This document shows, in pieces, positions 15,592 to 24,996 of a DNA stretch of 64,000 nucleotides. The notes under the pieces are model-generated. The model was given only the letters and a program-made list of their open reading frames with translations, was not told where the DNA came from and did no database searches. Position numbers and translations under genes: made by a program. Source of the DNA: Parvularcula sp. IMCC14364. Lineage in GTDB: Bacteria > Pseudomonadota > Alphaproteobacteria > Caulobacterales > Parvularculaceae. The first letter of the stretch is position 1. Each line of letters opens with the position of its first letter. The DNA is taken from positions 372,001-436,000 of the forward strand of contig NZ_CP132334.1 of the NCBI RefSeq assembly GCF_030758415.1. Reading direction: 5' to 3'.

Positions 15592-17802
15592 GTGGACAGT
15601 ATTTTGGCAATAGCACAACTTGGTGAGTTTTTTGAGCAGGCGCGCGCGCAGGCAATTTCCTATCCGCGTGAGATCATGTTGAGCGAAGGTATTATTCTCG
15701 CCATCCTTGGGGGCAGCCTGTTCCTGTTTCTGGTAATCGCCCTTTTTCGACGCAGCGGCACAGCCGCGACAGCCGCAGGATTGTGCGGGATGACAGCGAT
15801 GATGGAAGCGCTGGCCTTCGGGCGCGTGGACTTTCTGCCAGAAGGCAGCGCTGTTGTGCTGCAGGGACTTTTCGTCACCACGGTGCTTTTGTTTCTGACC
15901 GCTAGTGTCAGGGCTGCGCGTAATAATGCACTTCTGGGAGCATTGATGCTGCTGGCCATGCTTGGGGCCGTGGGGCTTGGCGTTGCCGGTTTTGTTGGCG
16001 CGCTGGACGCGGACGGACCGATGCGTCTTGTGATTGCTGCGACAGCTTTCTTTGCCACAATCATGGTGCTGCATCAGGGCTTCGGGTCTGATAAACGCGC
16101 GATGCTTGTTGCGCCGGGAGTGATGCTGGCCAGTGCCTCTATTCTTGCCATTATCATTGGCGGTAATATGGGCGTTACCAACTGGATTGGCGCGATTACA
16201 CCTCATGTGATGCTGACCGGGGGGGTCATTCTCGCCGGGTTGATGGCGCTGGTGCCGGTCAAGGCGGATGCTGCCGCGCCGATTGCCGTAGGCGGCATGT
16301 CACGCAATGAACCAGCTGTTGCCTTTCGCGAAGATGACCGCGCGCTGCCTGCCGGGCTGACGGATGTGGAAGACACGCCACTGGTTGCGCCAGAGCGGCG
16401 TGCCCCAAGCGTCAAGCCTTCCCGCCGAGAGCCCGTGCTGGCGACAGATGATGCGGACAGTGTGGAAACGGCCCCGATGCCGCCACAGCCGTCGCGAGAA
16501 GAAGTTAAAGACTCCGAAACCGCCGGAAAGATAGCCCAGGGCGAATCTCCGATCTCGGCGCTTTGGGGGAAACGCCCTGGCGAAAAACGGGCGGCTCCTG
16601 TGGCGGTTGCCTCTGGGCTGGCTGCAGCTGGTGCTGTTGCGGCAGCGGCAGCAAACAATCCCGCCTGGCAGTGGACGGCTGAAGAAGGTGTTCAGGCCTC
16701 AGACGAGGTGATTTCGATGTTCGGCGTCAATAGCGCCGAAGACCTCTCGCCTGAAACCATGCGTGGACTGATCGCCCATAGTGACCTCGATCAGTATGAT
16801 GAGGCGATCCTTGGTGGCGGTGACCCCCAGGCCGGTGCTTTTGACCTGACGGTTGGGTTGCATAACGGGGCGCCGGTGCGCCTGACCGGTAACCGGGAAC
16901 TGGATGCAGATGGCTTCATCTCCCGCATTTATGCGCAGGTAGAAGCTGCCGGTGCTGCGCCCCGCACAATGCCCGATGACATGAAGCAGGTGGCAGCACA
17001 GCGCGAAGCTGGCGCGCGCAAGTCCGACATGGATCGGTTGCGCGCCGCATTGACGAATGCCGAAATCCGCACATATTTTCAGCCTATCATCCGGGTCAGT
17101 GATGAAGAAATTATCGGCTTTGAAGCGCTGGCGCGCTGGCAGCAGCCGGGTCATCCAGACGGTATGTCTGCGGATCAGTTTATTCATGCAGCAGTTGAGG
17201 CTGGCATCGAGGCGGACATCATCCGGGTGGTGGCCCGCGAAGCCGCCGCAGAACTGGCATCATGGCTGCAGGCACAGCCGGGGCTTGGCCAGTTTGTGTC
17301 ATTCAATGTCACGGCAGACAGCCTCCTGAGCGATGAACTTGTTGAAATCGTTCAGGCTGAAATCAGGCAGCACCGATTGCCAAAAGGATCTCTTGTGGTG
17401 GAACTGACGGAAAGTCACGTTCTGAAAGATCAGGACAAGGCCCTCAGTGTAGCAACGGCCTTGCGCAAGGCAGGGGCCAGACTGGCACTTGATGATCTTG
17501 GCTCCGGCCATTCCCAGATCAGCCGTCTGGGCAAATTCCCGTTTGATATGATCAAGACGGACCGCTCTTTGATCACGTCTTTGCCAAATAATCCGCAGGC
17601 AGAAAAATTGCTCGCCGGCATCATGGATATGGCGCGTCGTGCCGGGGCGCAGGTTGTGGTGGAAGGCATTGAGAATCAGGCAACGGCCCGTCTCCTGCAC
17701 GACCTTGGCTGCGACTTTGCGCAAGGCTTCTATTATGGTGCCCCGGAAGCAGCAGGCGAGCCGGACCAGACCTCGCAGGCGATTGTCGGGGACCTGCGCT
17801 GA
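15592..17802 (+). CDS. Membrane EAL-domain cyclic di-GMP phosphodiesterase
   Basis: 736 residues. Residues 25-225 hold about six to seven hydrophobic segments. Residues 230-340 are a Pro/Ala-rich linker with a short hydrophobic Ala/Gly stretch. Residues 365-465 form a weak PAS-like region, and 487-725 are an EAL domain. The catalytic set is intact: FEALARW, FNVT, VELTES, LDDLGSG, IKTD, VVEGIE and QGFYYG. It should hydrolyse cyclic di-GMP to pGpG in response to a membrane signal. There is no GGDEF domain. It starts at GTG 15592 after GAGG. Monocistronic. Confidence 0.9.
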   Translation: MDSILAIAQLGEFFEQARAQAISYPREIMLSEGIILAILGGSLFLFLVIALFRRSGTAATAAGLCGMTAMMEALAFGRVDFLPEGSAVVLQGLFVTTVLLFLTASVRAARNNALLGALMLLAMLGAVGLGVAGFVGALDADGPMRLVIAATAFFATIMVLHQGFGSDKRAMLVAPGVMLASASILAIIIGGNMGVTNWIGAITPHVMLTGGVILAGLMALVPVKADAAAPIAVGGMSRNEPAVAFREDDRALPAGLTDVEDTPLVAPERRAPSVKPSRREPVLATDDADSVETAPMPPQPSREEVKDSETAGKIAQGESPISALWGKRPGEKRAAPVAVASGLAAAGAVAAAAANNPAWQWTAEEGVQASDEVISMFGVNSAEDLSPETMRGLIAHSDLDQYDEAILGGGDPQAGAFDLTVGLHNGAPVRLTGNRELDADGFISRIYAQVEAAGAAPRTMPDDMKQVAAQREAGARKSDMDRLRAALTNAEIRTYFQPIIRVSDEEIIGFEALARWQQPGHPDGMSADQFIHAAVEAGIEADIIRVVAREAAAELASWLQAQPGLGQFVSFNVTADSLLSDELVEIVQAEIRQHRLPKGSLVVELTESHVLKDQDKALSVATALRKAGARLALDDLGSGHSQISRLGKFPFDMIKTDRSLITSLPNNPQAEKLLAGIMDMARRAGAQVVVEGIENQATARLLHDLGCDFAQGFYYGAPEAAGEPDQTSQAIVGDLR

Positions 17803-17829
17803 TAGCTGATCCGGCAGTCAGTACACCAC

Positions 17830-18450
17830 TTAATTCAATGGCGCATCGGGATGGCGCGTGTCTGACCATTCTGCCGAGAACATGGATTTGCTGACGCCCA
17901 TGCCTGCCAGCGCGTGTTCCCAGGTTTTGTCCGGCCGGGCGTTGAAAACCAGATCGCGCGTGGCAGGAATGTTCAGCCAGGCATTTTGCGCCAGTTCGCC
18001 TTCCAGTTGGCCCGGTGCCCAGCCAGCATGGCCCATGCATAAGAGCGCGGGCGAGTTGGCATCCTGGCCGATGCGCCCCTCATTCAGGTCTTCCAGCATC
18101 TGTCGTGTGGCTGTGAGCCCGATCTCATCTGTCACGTGAACCGTTTCGTCACTCTGGTGCGAGAGGTCGTGCAGGATCAGCCCGCGCTTTGTCTCAACGG
18201 GCCCGCCAAAATGCAGTTTTCTGTCTGTCGCCAGTGTGTCTGCTTCCATATCCAGCTGTGCCAGAAGGGTGGCGAAACTCATATCCGTGATTTGCTTGTT
18301 CACGATCAGCCCCATGGCGTGGCTCTCATCGTGAGAGCAGATAAGGACAACGGATTGCTCGAAGCATCCTTCTTTCAGGTTCGGCATCGCCAGGAGCAAC
18401 TGGCCCGTAAGGGATTCCGGCATCGGGGTGCGTGTGTTCAATTCTATCAT
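17830..18450 (-). CDS. YqgE/AlgH family protein (DUF179)
   Basis: 206 residues from the ATG at 18450. The DUF179 pattern is clear: LTGQLLLAMPNLKEGCFEQSVVLICSH, then GLIVNKQ, FGGPVETKRG and CMGHAGWAPGQLEGELAQNAWL. The family is widespread and cytoplasmic; its biochemical role is not settled. The frame is open 15 codons further upstream without family similarity. Confidence 0.92.
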   Translation of the reverse strand: MIELNTRTPMPESLTGQLLLAMPNLKEGCFEQSVVLICSHDESHAMGLIVNKQITDMSFATLLAQLDMEADTLATDRKLHFGGPVETKRGLILHDLSHQSDETVHVTDEIGLTATRQMLEDLNEGRIGQDANSPALLCMGHAGWAPGQLEGELAQNAWLNIPATRDLVFNARPDKTWEHALAGMGVSKSMFSAEWSDTRHPDAPLN

Positions 18451-18537
18451 GTAACCCAAGCTAGGCACTGCCGTGACTGGACGCAAGGAGCGCAAACGCC
18501 TAACACCTATCTGAGAGAATTCTGGAAGGAGAGAATC

Positions 18538-19020
18538 ATGACGATTGCCAAAGGTGACAAGCTACCGGACGTGAAAGTAATGCTGGGCACGCCGGAAGGC
18601 CCCCAGGAAGCGCAGACGGGGGAACTGTTCGCGGGCAAGAAGACCGCTTTTTTTGCCGTGCCGGGGGCGTTCACGCCGACCTGTTCGGCAAAGCACCTGC
18701 CGGGTTTCGTGGAACAGGCTGAAGCGCTGGCGCAGAAGGGCGTTGACCAGATTGTTTGTATGTCAGTCAATGACGCCTTTGTCATGGATGCCTGGGCGAA
18801 AGACCAGGGTGCGCAAGGCAAGGTCGTGATGGTCGCTGACGGCAATGGTGCGTTCACCAAGGCCCTGGGCCTCGAACTGGATGCGTCCGGCTTCGGCATG
18901 GGCGGTCGTTCTCAGCGTTTCTCCATGATTGTGGATGATGGCAGTGTCGCCGAGCTGAATATCGAGCAGGGCGGCGCTTATGAAGTTTCTTCTGCCGATT
19001 ACATGCTGGGGCAGCTTTAG
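18538..19020 (+). CDS. Peroxiredoxin, Prx5 type
   Basis: 160 residues. The peroxidatic cysteine lies in PGAFTPTCSAKHLPGF, the Prx5/hybrid type signature; a second cysteine is in QIVCMSVND. FGMGGRSQRFSMIVDDG is the conserved C-terminal part. It reduces hydrogen peroxide and alkyl hydroperoxides, using glutathione or thioredoxin. GGAAGGAGAG lies just before the ATG. The open frame extends upstream, antisense to yqgE; that part is not coding. Confidence 0.95.
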   Translation: MTIAKGDKLPDVKVMLGTPEGPQEAQTGELFAGKKTAFFAVPGAFTPTCSAKHLPGFVEQAEALAQKGVDQIVCMSVNDAFVMDAWAKDQGAQGKVVMVADGNGAFTKALGLELDASGFGMGGRSQRFSMIVDDGSVAELNIEQGGAYEVSSADYMLGQL

Positions 19021-19059
19021 GCTGCTCCTGAAATACCGCATACCAATAAGGAGGATACC

Positions 19060-19806
19060 ATGACTTCATTGATGACAAGACGTACGCTGATGGCTTCTGC
19101 ACTGGGGCTCGGTGTCACGGCCTGTACCACAGCGGACCAGGAAGCACTCCTTGGTATCCTCGCGGAGACAACCGGCGGCACCAGTGGCGTCGGGTTGACA
19201 CAGGCGGAGGCTGCGGCGGGCATTCGCGCTGCACTGAATAATGGCATCGGCAGCGCCATCTCCACTGTTGGCCGCAATGGCGGGTATCTCAATGACGGTA
19301 TTATCCGCATACCGCTGCCGGGATTCCTTGGTGAGACACAGACAACGCTTGCGCGTTTTGGTCTTTCCGGCGCGCTGGACAACCTGCAGGTGCAACTGAA
19401 CCGGGGGGCAGAAGCTGCCGCGCCAGTGGCGCGTGATATTTTTGTGCAGGCTGTATCGAGCCTGTCCATTCAGGATGCGATCGGCATTGTGCGTGGCCCG
19501 TCCAACGCCGCCACGCAGTACCTTCAGCGGACGACCACGCCGCGATTGACTTCCCTTTTCCGGCCGATAATGGTGAATGCCCTGCAACAGGCCGGGGCCA
19601 TCCAGACATATGACAATCTCGTTGCCAGTATGCGGAATATCCCCCTGGCCCCACAATATGGCGCTGATGCCAAGGACCAGTTGATTGACCATGGTGTCAG
19701 CAAGGGCCTTGACGGCGTTTTCTATTATATCGGCCAGGAAGAAGCGGCGATCCGCCGTGATCCGGTCAAGCGCACATCAGAGATTTTACGCCGCGTCTTT
19801 GGCTGA
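19060..19806 (+). CDS. DUF4197 lipoprotein
   Basis: 248 residues. The N-terminus has a Tat-like TRRTLMASALGLG stretch and a lipobox ending in Cys23 (GVTAC), so it is likely a lipoprotein. The LTQAEAAAGIRAALNNGI, DAIGIVRGPSNAATQYLQ and VSKGLDGVFYYIGQEEAAIR stretches fit DUF4197, found in many proteobacteria without known function. AAGGAGG lies 8 bases before the ATG. It may be co-transcribed with the peroxiredoxin gene 39 bases upstream. Confidence 0.85.
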   Translation: MTSLMTRRTLMASALGLGVTACTTADQEALLGILAETTGGTSGVGLTQAEAAAGIRAALNNGIGSAISTVGRNGGYLNDGIIRIPLPGFLGETQTTLARFGLSGALDNLQVQLNRGAEAAAPVARDIFVQAVSSLSIQDAIGIVRGPSNAATQYLQRTTTPRLTSLFRPIMVNALQQAGAIQTYDNLVASMRNIPLAPQYGADAKDQLIDHGVSKGLDGVFYYIGQEEAAIRRDPVKRTSEILRRVFG

Positions 19807-19874
19807 GTCGCAAAGCTTATATTTTCAAGGATGACGCGGGAATCGTCTCCCAAACTGAAGAGGGGTGTCGCGGT

Positions 19875-20309
19875 CTAGCGCACCGCTTCCATGCCCTGAT
19901 TGGCGAGGGCGTCGGCGCGTTCATTGCCTTTGTTACCGGCATGGCCTTTGACCCATTTCCAGGTCACCTGACGGGTGCTGACCAGTTCGTCGAGGACGAG
20001 CCAGAGGTCTTTATTCTTGACCGGCTTCTTCTGACTGTTTTTCCAGTCTCTGGCTTTCCAGCCTTTGATCCACTCGGTGATGCCTTTCATCACATACGTG
20101 GAATCCGTGTGCAGGGTGACAGCTTCACCGGCTGGCAGTTGCTCAAGGGCCTTGATGGCAGCCATCATTTCCATACGGTTATTGGTGGTCTCCGCCGCGC
20201 CGCCGCACAGTTCTTCTTCTGCGTTGGCGCGTTGTATCAACACGCCCCAGCCACCGGGACCGGGATTGCCGGAACAGGCACCATCCGTATAAATATGAAT
20301 ATTACTCAT
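19875..20309 (-). CDS. rnhA: Ribonuclease HI
   Basis: 144 residues. All catalytic acids are visible: [22 protein letters not shown] and [20 protein letters not shown] holds the histidine loop. It removes RNA from RNA-DNA hybrids. The ATG at 20309 overlaps the thrB stop by 8 bases; a TTG one codon earlier is possible. Last gene of an ispH-thrB-rnhA operon, a common alphaproteobacterial order. Confidence 0.97.
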   Translation of the reverse strand: MSNIHIYTDGACSGNPGPGGWGVLIQRANAEEELCGGAAETTNNRMEMMAAIKALEQLPAGEAVTLHTDSTYVMKGITEWIKGWKARDWKNSQKKPVKNKDLWLVLDELVSTRQVTWKWVKGHAGNKGNERADALANQGMEAVR

Positions 20310-21267
20310 CAATCAAATTCCAGAAATCATTTTGCTGGTGAAAGCGCAGTTTGTCGCGATATTCAAGCGGGTCTTTCACGCTCACCAGAGCTATGGGGTC
20401 CTGGTTGATCCAGTCATAAAGCCGGGTCAGCACAAAGCGTAAGGCGCTGCCGCGCAAAAATACAGGCAGGGCCTTTTTTTCAGCAGCGTCAAGTGGCCGG
20501 TGTTCCTGATAGGCCATGAGGAGCGCCCGCGCATGATCCACCTGAAAGACATGCGTCTCATCAAAGCACCAGGCATTGAGTGTGACTGCCAGATCGAAAG
20601 CGTAAAAATCCGTACAGGCAAAATAGAAATCTATGACGCCGCTGATCCGGTTATCCCGAAACAGCACATTGTCCGGAAACAGGTCCGTATGAACAACCGC
20701 GCGCGGCAGTGCGTCCGGCCCGGGCCAGTGCTGTTGCAGGAAGGCAAGTTCATCGCGGATGAAGGTGTTGAGATCATCAGCGCATCTGTTCGCCTCTGCC
20801 TTGCAATCCTGTGCCAGCCTCTGCCAGCCAGGCAGGGAAAATGCATTGTCGCGTGTCTGGTCAAAATCTGCCGTTGCCTGATGCAGGCGGGCCAGCATGG
20901 TGCCACAGGCGGCGCACGCGGCCTTCTCGGGCGCGGTTTTTGAGGTGCCATCCAGAAAGGCAATCAGCGCTGCCGGCCTGCCATTCAGCTGGCCCAGCGT
21001 CTGCCCGGCGCTGTTGCTGACGGGCGCAGCAGCGGGCAATCCGGCTTCAACTACATGGTTCATCAGTGCCATGAAGAATGGCAAATCCTGCTTGGGCACC
21101 CGTTTTTCGAACAGGGTCAGGATATAGCGATCACGATCCGTCTGCAGAAAGTAATTTGTGTTCTCAACACCTTCCGCAATGCCTTTGAAGCTGATGGCGT
21201 GCCCGACATCATAGCTCTCCAGAAAGTTAGCAAGATCGGCGTCAGAGACGGGCGTGTAGACAGCCAT
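20302..21267 (-). CDS. thrB: Homoserine kinase, aminoglycoside-phosphotransferase-like type
   Basis: 321 residues of the ThrB type with protein-kinase-like (APH) fold. It begins [20 protein letters not shown], with [10 protein letters not shown] for substrate and [13 protein letters not shown] plus GVIDFYFA as the catalytic and metal sites. It phosphorylates homoserine, feeding the threonine synthase at 13401-14795. It overlaps rnhA and follows ispH after 10 bases. Confidence 0.96.
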   Translation of the reverse strand: MAVYTPVSDADLANFLESYDVGHAISFKGIAEGVENTNYFLQTDRDRYILTLFEKRVPKQDLPFFMALMNHVVEAGLPAAAPVSNSAGQTLGQLNGRPAALIAFLDGTSKTAPEKAACAACGTMLARLHQATADFDQTRDNAFSLPGWQRLAQDCKAEANRCADDLNTFIRDELAFLQQHWPGPDALPRAVVHTDLFPDNVLFRDNRISGVIDFYFACTDFYAFDLAVTLNAWCFDETHVFQVDHARALLMAYQEHRPLDAAEKKALPVFLRGSALRFVLTRLYDWINQDPIALVSVKDPLEYRDKLRFHQQNDFWNLIDE

Positions 21268-21277
21268 CAGTCAATGC

Positions 21278-22243
21278 TCAGGCAGTAAGGAGGCGCGGAA
21301 TTTTGAAGGTCACGTCTTCCTTCGCGGTCTCTATGGTTTCAACCGTCACATTATAGCGTGCTTTAAGAGCCTCCACGACTTCCTGCACCAGATGTTCCGG
21401 TGCGGAGGCCCCGGCCGTCACGCCCACGGTGTCCGGTTTCACTGATTCAAGTTTGTCCCAGTCTACATGTGCAGCTTCGGCGGCAAGAACGGCAAAACGA
21501 CATCCATGGCGCTCCCCGACTTCTACCAGGCGCTTTGAGTTGGAGGAGGTTTCGGCACCGATCACGATCAGCGCCTGCGCGCGCGGGGCAATCGCCTTGA
21601 CCGCTTCCTGGCGGTTGGTCGTGGCGTAGCAGATGTCTTCCTTATGCGGCATCGAGATATTCGGGAAGCGCCGTTGCAGTATGCCAACAATCGCCGCGGT
21701 GTCGTCTACGGACAGGGTAGTCTGGGTCACATAGGCGAGTTTGTCCGGGTCCTGCGGCTCAAATTTTTCCGCATCTTCCTCGGTTTCGATCAGCTTGATT
21801 TCCCCGTCCGGCAACTGTCCCATCGTGCCGACGACTTCCGGGTGGCCGGCATGGCCGATCAGCAGGATTTCAAGACCCTGAGTGCTGTGGCGCTCGGTTT
21901 CAACATGCACCTTGGAGACGAGCGGGCAGGTGGCATCCACAAAGATCATGTTGCGCTGCTCGGCTTCAGCCGGAACGGATTTCGGCACGCCATGGGCGGA
22001 GAAGATGACCGGGCGATCGTCAGGTGCTTCCTCCAGTTCATCAATAAAGACAGCGCCCATATCCCGCAGGCGGCCGACCACATGGTCATTATGGACAATT
22101 TCGTGGCGCACAAAGACTGGCGCGCCAAATTTCTCCAATGCCCGCTCGACGATTTCAATCGCGCGGTCAACCCCGGCACAAAAGCCACGCGGGGCGGTCA
22201 GCAATACGGTCAGGTCTCTTTTCACAGGGTTCATCTCTTCCAT
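21278..22243 (-). CDS. ispH: 4-hydroxy-3-methylbut-2-enyl diphosphate reductase
   Basis: 321 residues from the ATG at 22243. The three cysteines for the 4Fe-4S cluster lie in [21 protein letters not shown] and [21 protein letters not shown] and AGASAPE are substrate motifs. It is the last enzyme of the MEP isoprenoid pathway. The longer open frame upstream (54 codons) overlaps the divergent lipoprotein gene and lacks similarity. A second ATG three codons on is also possible. Confidence 0.97.
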   Translation of the reverse strand: MEEMNPVKRDLTVLLTAPRGFCAGVDRAIEIVERALEKFGAPVFVRHEIVHNDHVVGRLRDMGAVFIDELEEAPDDRPVIFSAHGVPKSVPAEAEQRNMIFVDATCPLVSKVHVETERHSTQGLEILLIGHAGHPEVVGTMGQLPDGEIKLIETEEDAEKFEPQDPDKLAYVTQTTLSVDDTAAIVGILQRRFPNISMPHKEDICYATTNRQEAVKAIAPRAQALIVIGAETSSNSKRLVEVGERHGCRFAVLAAEAAHVDWDKLESVKPDTVGVTAGASAPEHLVQEVVEALKARYNVTVETIETAKEDVTFKIPRLLTA

Positions 22244-22374
22244 GGACACACTTTCATGATATCTCGCCGCACCGGGCCATTGCGCACATTTCCATAAGTG
22301 GCTACCAGTGCCACATTGTAAAGACCCGGCCATCATGGCAAGCTGAAGGCCGTTTAGCAGTATTGGACAGATAA

Positions 22375-22941
22375 ATGAAACGCATTGCCGCAGTTTTCCT
22401 CGCATTTGCCGCCACCGCCTGTGCCTCCCAGGAAGCGCAGGAGCGTTATCGTGCTTCCCAGGAGCGCAACCCGGCCCCGTGCCCCAATGTTGTGGTGCTG
22501 CAGGATGCCGGACGTTTCATTGAATTTGCCGGAGAGCCTGCGCTGGAGACCATAGCTTGGTCCGGTGAAGTGAAGGATGTGACGACGGCCTGCCGCTATT
22601 TTGCCGATGAGCCGATTGAAGCAGCGCTGGACGTTGAACTGTCGATCGGGCGCGGCCCCATGGCTGATGGCGATGTCAGGGACGTGACGTATTTTGTCGC
22701 CGTCACGCGCACCAATCGCGACCTGATTGCCAAGCAGGAATTTACTGTGCCAGTGAAATTCCGCCGCGGGCAGGATGTGGTGACCATCACTGAGAGCATC
22801 AATGACATTCTGATTCCGCGCGCCAACGAGACCATCTCCGGGATCAATTTTGAAATTATTGTCGGGCTGGCCGTGACGCGCGATCAGGTGATTTTCAACC
22901 GCTCTGGTGAAAGCCTGAAATTTCCCGGCCTTGACGGCTAA
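22375..22941 (+). CDS. Alphaproteobacterial lipoprotein of unknown function
   Basis: 188 residues. The first 16 residues are a lipoprotein signal with the lipobox ATAC at Cys16. A charged linker is followed by [18 protein letters not shown] and a beta-rich body. I recall similar lipoproteins before argS in related genomes, but no function is known. It lies 21 bases before argS and is likely co-transcribed. Confidence 0.72.
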   Translation: MKRIAAVFLAFAATACASQEAQERYRASQERNPAPCPNVVVLQDAGRFIEFAGEPALETIAWSGEVKDVTTACRYFADEPIEAALDVELSIGRGPMADGDVRDVTYFVAVTRTNRDLIAKQEFTVPVKFRRGQDVVTITESINDILIPRANETISGINFEIIVGLAVTRDQVIFNRSGESLKFPGLDG

Positions 22942-22962
22942 CTCTGAAGGCTGACATTTCCC

Positions 22963-24726
22963 GTGACTGTTTCCCTGATTGATCGCCTTTCGGGCCTTGT
23001 GGGCAATGCTTTTGCTGAAGCAGGGCTGGATGCTGGTTTTGGCAAGGTGCAGGTTTCTGACCGGCCAGATCTGGCCCAGTTTCAGTGCAATGGTGCGCTG
23101 GCCGCCGCCAAGCAGGCAAAACAGAACCCGCGTGCACTGGGCGAACAGGTCGCTGCCATTCTGGAAAAGCGTGACGAACTGGCAGACGTGTCGCTGGCCG
23201 GGCCCGGCTTTATCAACCTCACACTGACAGATGCCTATCTCGCCGGGATTGCCGATGAGATAGCTGGTGATGACAGAACCGGTGCCTGGGTGTCGCCAGC
23301 ACCAAAGACACTGGTGATGGATTATGGCGGCCCTAATGTGGCCAAGCCGCTTCATGTGGGACATTTGCGCTCCGCGATTATTGGCGAAAGCCTGAAAAGG
23401 CTGATGCGTCTTGCTGGCGATGATGTCACGGGCGACATTCATCTGGGCGACTGGGGCAAGCAGATGGGCCAGCTGCTGATGCAGGTGAAGCGGGAAATGC
23501 CGGACCTGCCCTATTTCGACGAGTCCTTTGACGGGCCGTATCCGGCACAAAGCCCGGTTACACTGGAAGACCTTGCGCGGATTTATCCGGTCGCTTCTGC
23601 CGTCTGCAAGGCGGACAAGGAACGCAACGATGAAGCGCGCCGGGCAACCTCTGATCTGCAGGCAGGGCGGCCCGGCTATCGCGCGCTGTGGCAGCATTTT
23701 GTGCGTGTTTCGCAAGAAGGGCTGCGCCGGGAATATGCTGATCTTGGTGTCACCTTCGATTTGTGGAAGGGGGAGGCTGATGCCCACCCTTTCATTGCGC
23801 CGCTGATCGAGCAACTGGAAGCGCAGGACATTCTTGAAGAGTCAGAAGGCGCACGGGTCATCCGTGTCGCGCGTGAAGATGACAAGAAAGAGATCCCGCC
23901 GCTGATCATGATCAGTCAGGATGGCTCTGTGCTATATGGCTCGACGGACCTTGCCACGATCATGGACCGGAAGCAGAGCCTCGATCCGGATCTGATCCTG
24001 TATGTGGTGGATGCCCGCCAGTCCCAGCATTTCGAGCAGGTTTTCCGGGCCTCGGACAAAATGGGTCTCTTTCCGGAGGAAAGACTTGAGCATCTCGGGT
24101 TCGGCACCATCAACGGGCCGGATAACAAGCCCTACAAGACCCGTGAGGGGGACGCGCTGCCCTTGCGCGTGCTGCTCGACCAGATGAAAGCCGGCGCCAT
24201 TGACCGGGTGACCGCAAGCCTCTCCGGCAAGGGGTACTCATCTGAAGAGTTGGCGGATATTTCGGCAAAGGTCGGCATGGCCGCGCTGAAATTTGCTGAT
24301 CTCTCCAACCCGCGCACAACGAACTATATCTTTGATTTGGATAAGTTTTTATCTTTTGAGGGTAAAACCGGCCCCTATCTCTTATATGCGACGGTACGGA
24401 TCAAATCGGTGCTGGAAAAGGCCGGCAGCGTCATCGACGATGCGCCAGTCATGATCGTGGAAGCAGCCGAGCGTGATCTGGTATTGGCGCTCGCCGGCTT
24501 TACCCCGGCGATGCAGGCAGCCTGCGACAAGCGGATGCCGCATATTCTGTGCGATCATGCCTACACGCTGGCCCAGGCTTTCTCGAAATTCTATGCCAAT
24601 TGCCGCATCAATGATGAAGCCGATGATGGCTTGCGCCAGTCCCGGCTGAAACTGGCCGCGACAACCGGACGACAGCTCGAACTGGTTTTGGCGACCCTTG
24701 GCATCGATGTGCCGGAGCGGATGTAG
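22963..24726 (+). CDS. argS: Arginyl-tRNA synthetase
   Basis: 587 residues, usual length. The N-terminal Add1 domain covers about residues 5-95; the HIGH-type motif appears as GPNVAKPLHVGHLRSAIIGE; the DALR anticodon domain with TGPYLLYATVRIKSVL and AFSKFYANCRI closes the protein. It starts at GTG 22963, with GAAGG about 16 bases upstream. Confidence 0.97.
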   Translation: MTVSLIDRLSGLVGNAFAEAGLDAGFGKVQVSDRPDLAQFQCNGALAAAKQAKQNPRALGEQVAAILEKRDELADVSLAGPGFINLTLTDAYLAGIADEIAGDDRTGAWVSPAPKTLVMDYGGPNVAKPLHVGHLRSAIIGESLKRLMRLAGDDVTGDIHLGDWGKQMGQLLMQVKREMPDLPYFDESFDGPYPAQSPVTLEDLARIYPVASAVCKADKERNDEARRATSDLQAGRPGYRALWQHFVRVSQEGLRREYADLGVTFDLWKGEADAHPFIAPLIEQLEAQDILEESEGARVIRVAREDDKKEIPPLIMISQDGSVLYGSTDLATIMDRKQSLDPDLILYVVDARQSQHFEQVFRASDKMGLFPEERLEHLGFGTINGPDNKPYKTREGDALPLRVLLDQMKAGAIDRVTASLSGKGYSSEELADISAKVGMAALKFADLSNPRTTNYIFDLDKFLSFEGKTGPYLLYATVRIKSVLEKAGSVIDDAPVMIVEAAERDLVLALAGFTPAMQAACDKRMPHILCDHAYTLAQAFSKFYANCRINDEADDGLRQSRLKLAATTGRQLELVLATLGIDVPERM

Positions 24727-24783
24727 TTTCAGCTTTCACAGGCTCATCTCAAACTTGTCAGATCGTAATGTTGTTGTGCAACT

Positions 24784-24928
24784 TGTGACACTTCTGTTGC
24801 ATGTTTTTTGAGCGCTCCGTGCGCTTCATAAATGTGTCGCAAAATAAAATATGTAATTGATTCATGAGTCTATCCGAATGCAGATGACTTACATGAAATC
24901 TTTGAAAATATGTCACGTCTCTGTCGCA
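24784..24928 (+). promoter_or_regulatory. AT-rich upstream region of the TonB receptor with TGTCGCA-like half-sites
   Basis: The 270-base gap between argS and the receptor is AT-rich. It holds TGTGACA at 24784, TGTCGCA at 24835 and TGTCGCA at 24922. The same half-site forms the palindrome before the BlaI-like gene at 52785-52802. A regulatory role is inference from the repeat alone. Confidence 0.25.
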
Positions 24929-24996
24929 AACCAGTCCTAAGCGAACCAGTGGGCAAATGGTTGCCGACAACCTTTTAATCTTTGGGGATTATCGAC

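Noticed and set aside
22354-23814. 486-codon minus-strand open frame
   Set aside because: Antisense to the lipoprotein gene and argS; composition is that of a shadow frame (many His, Arg, Gln, no motifs).
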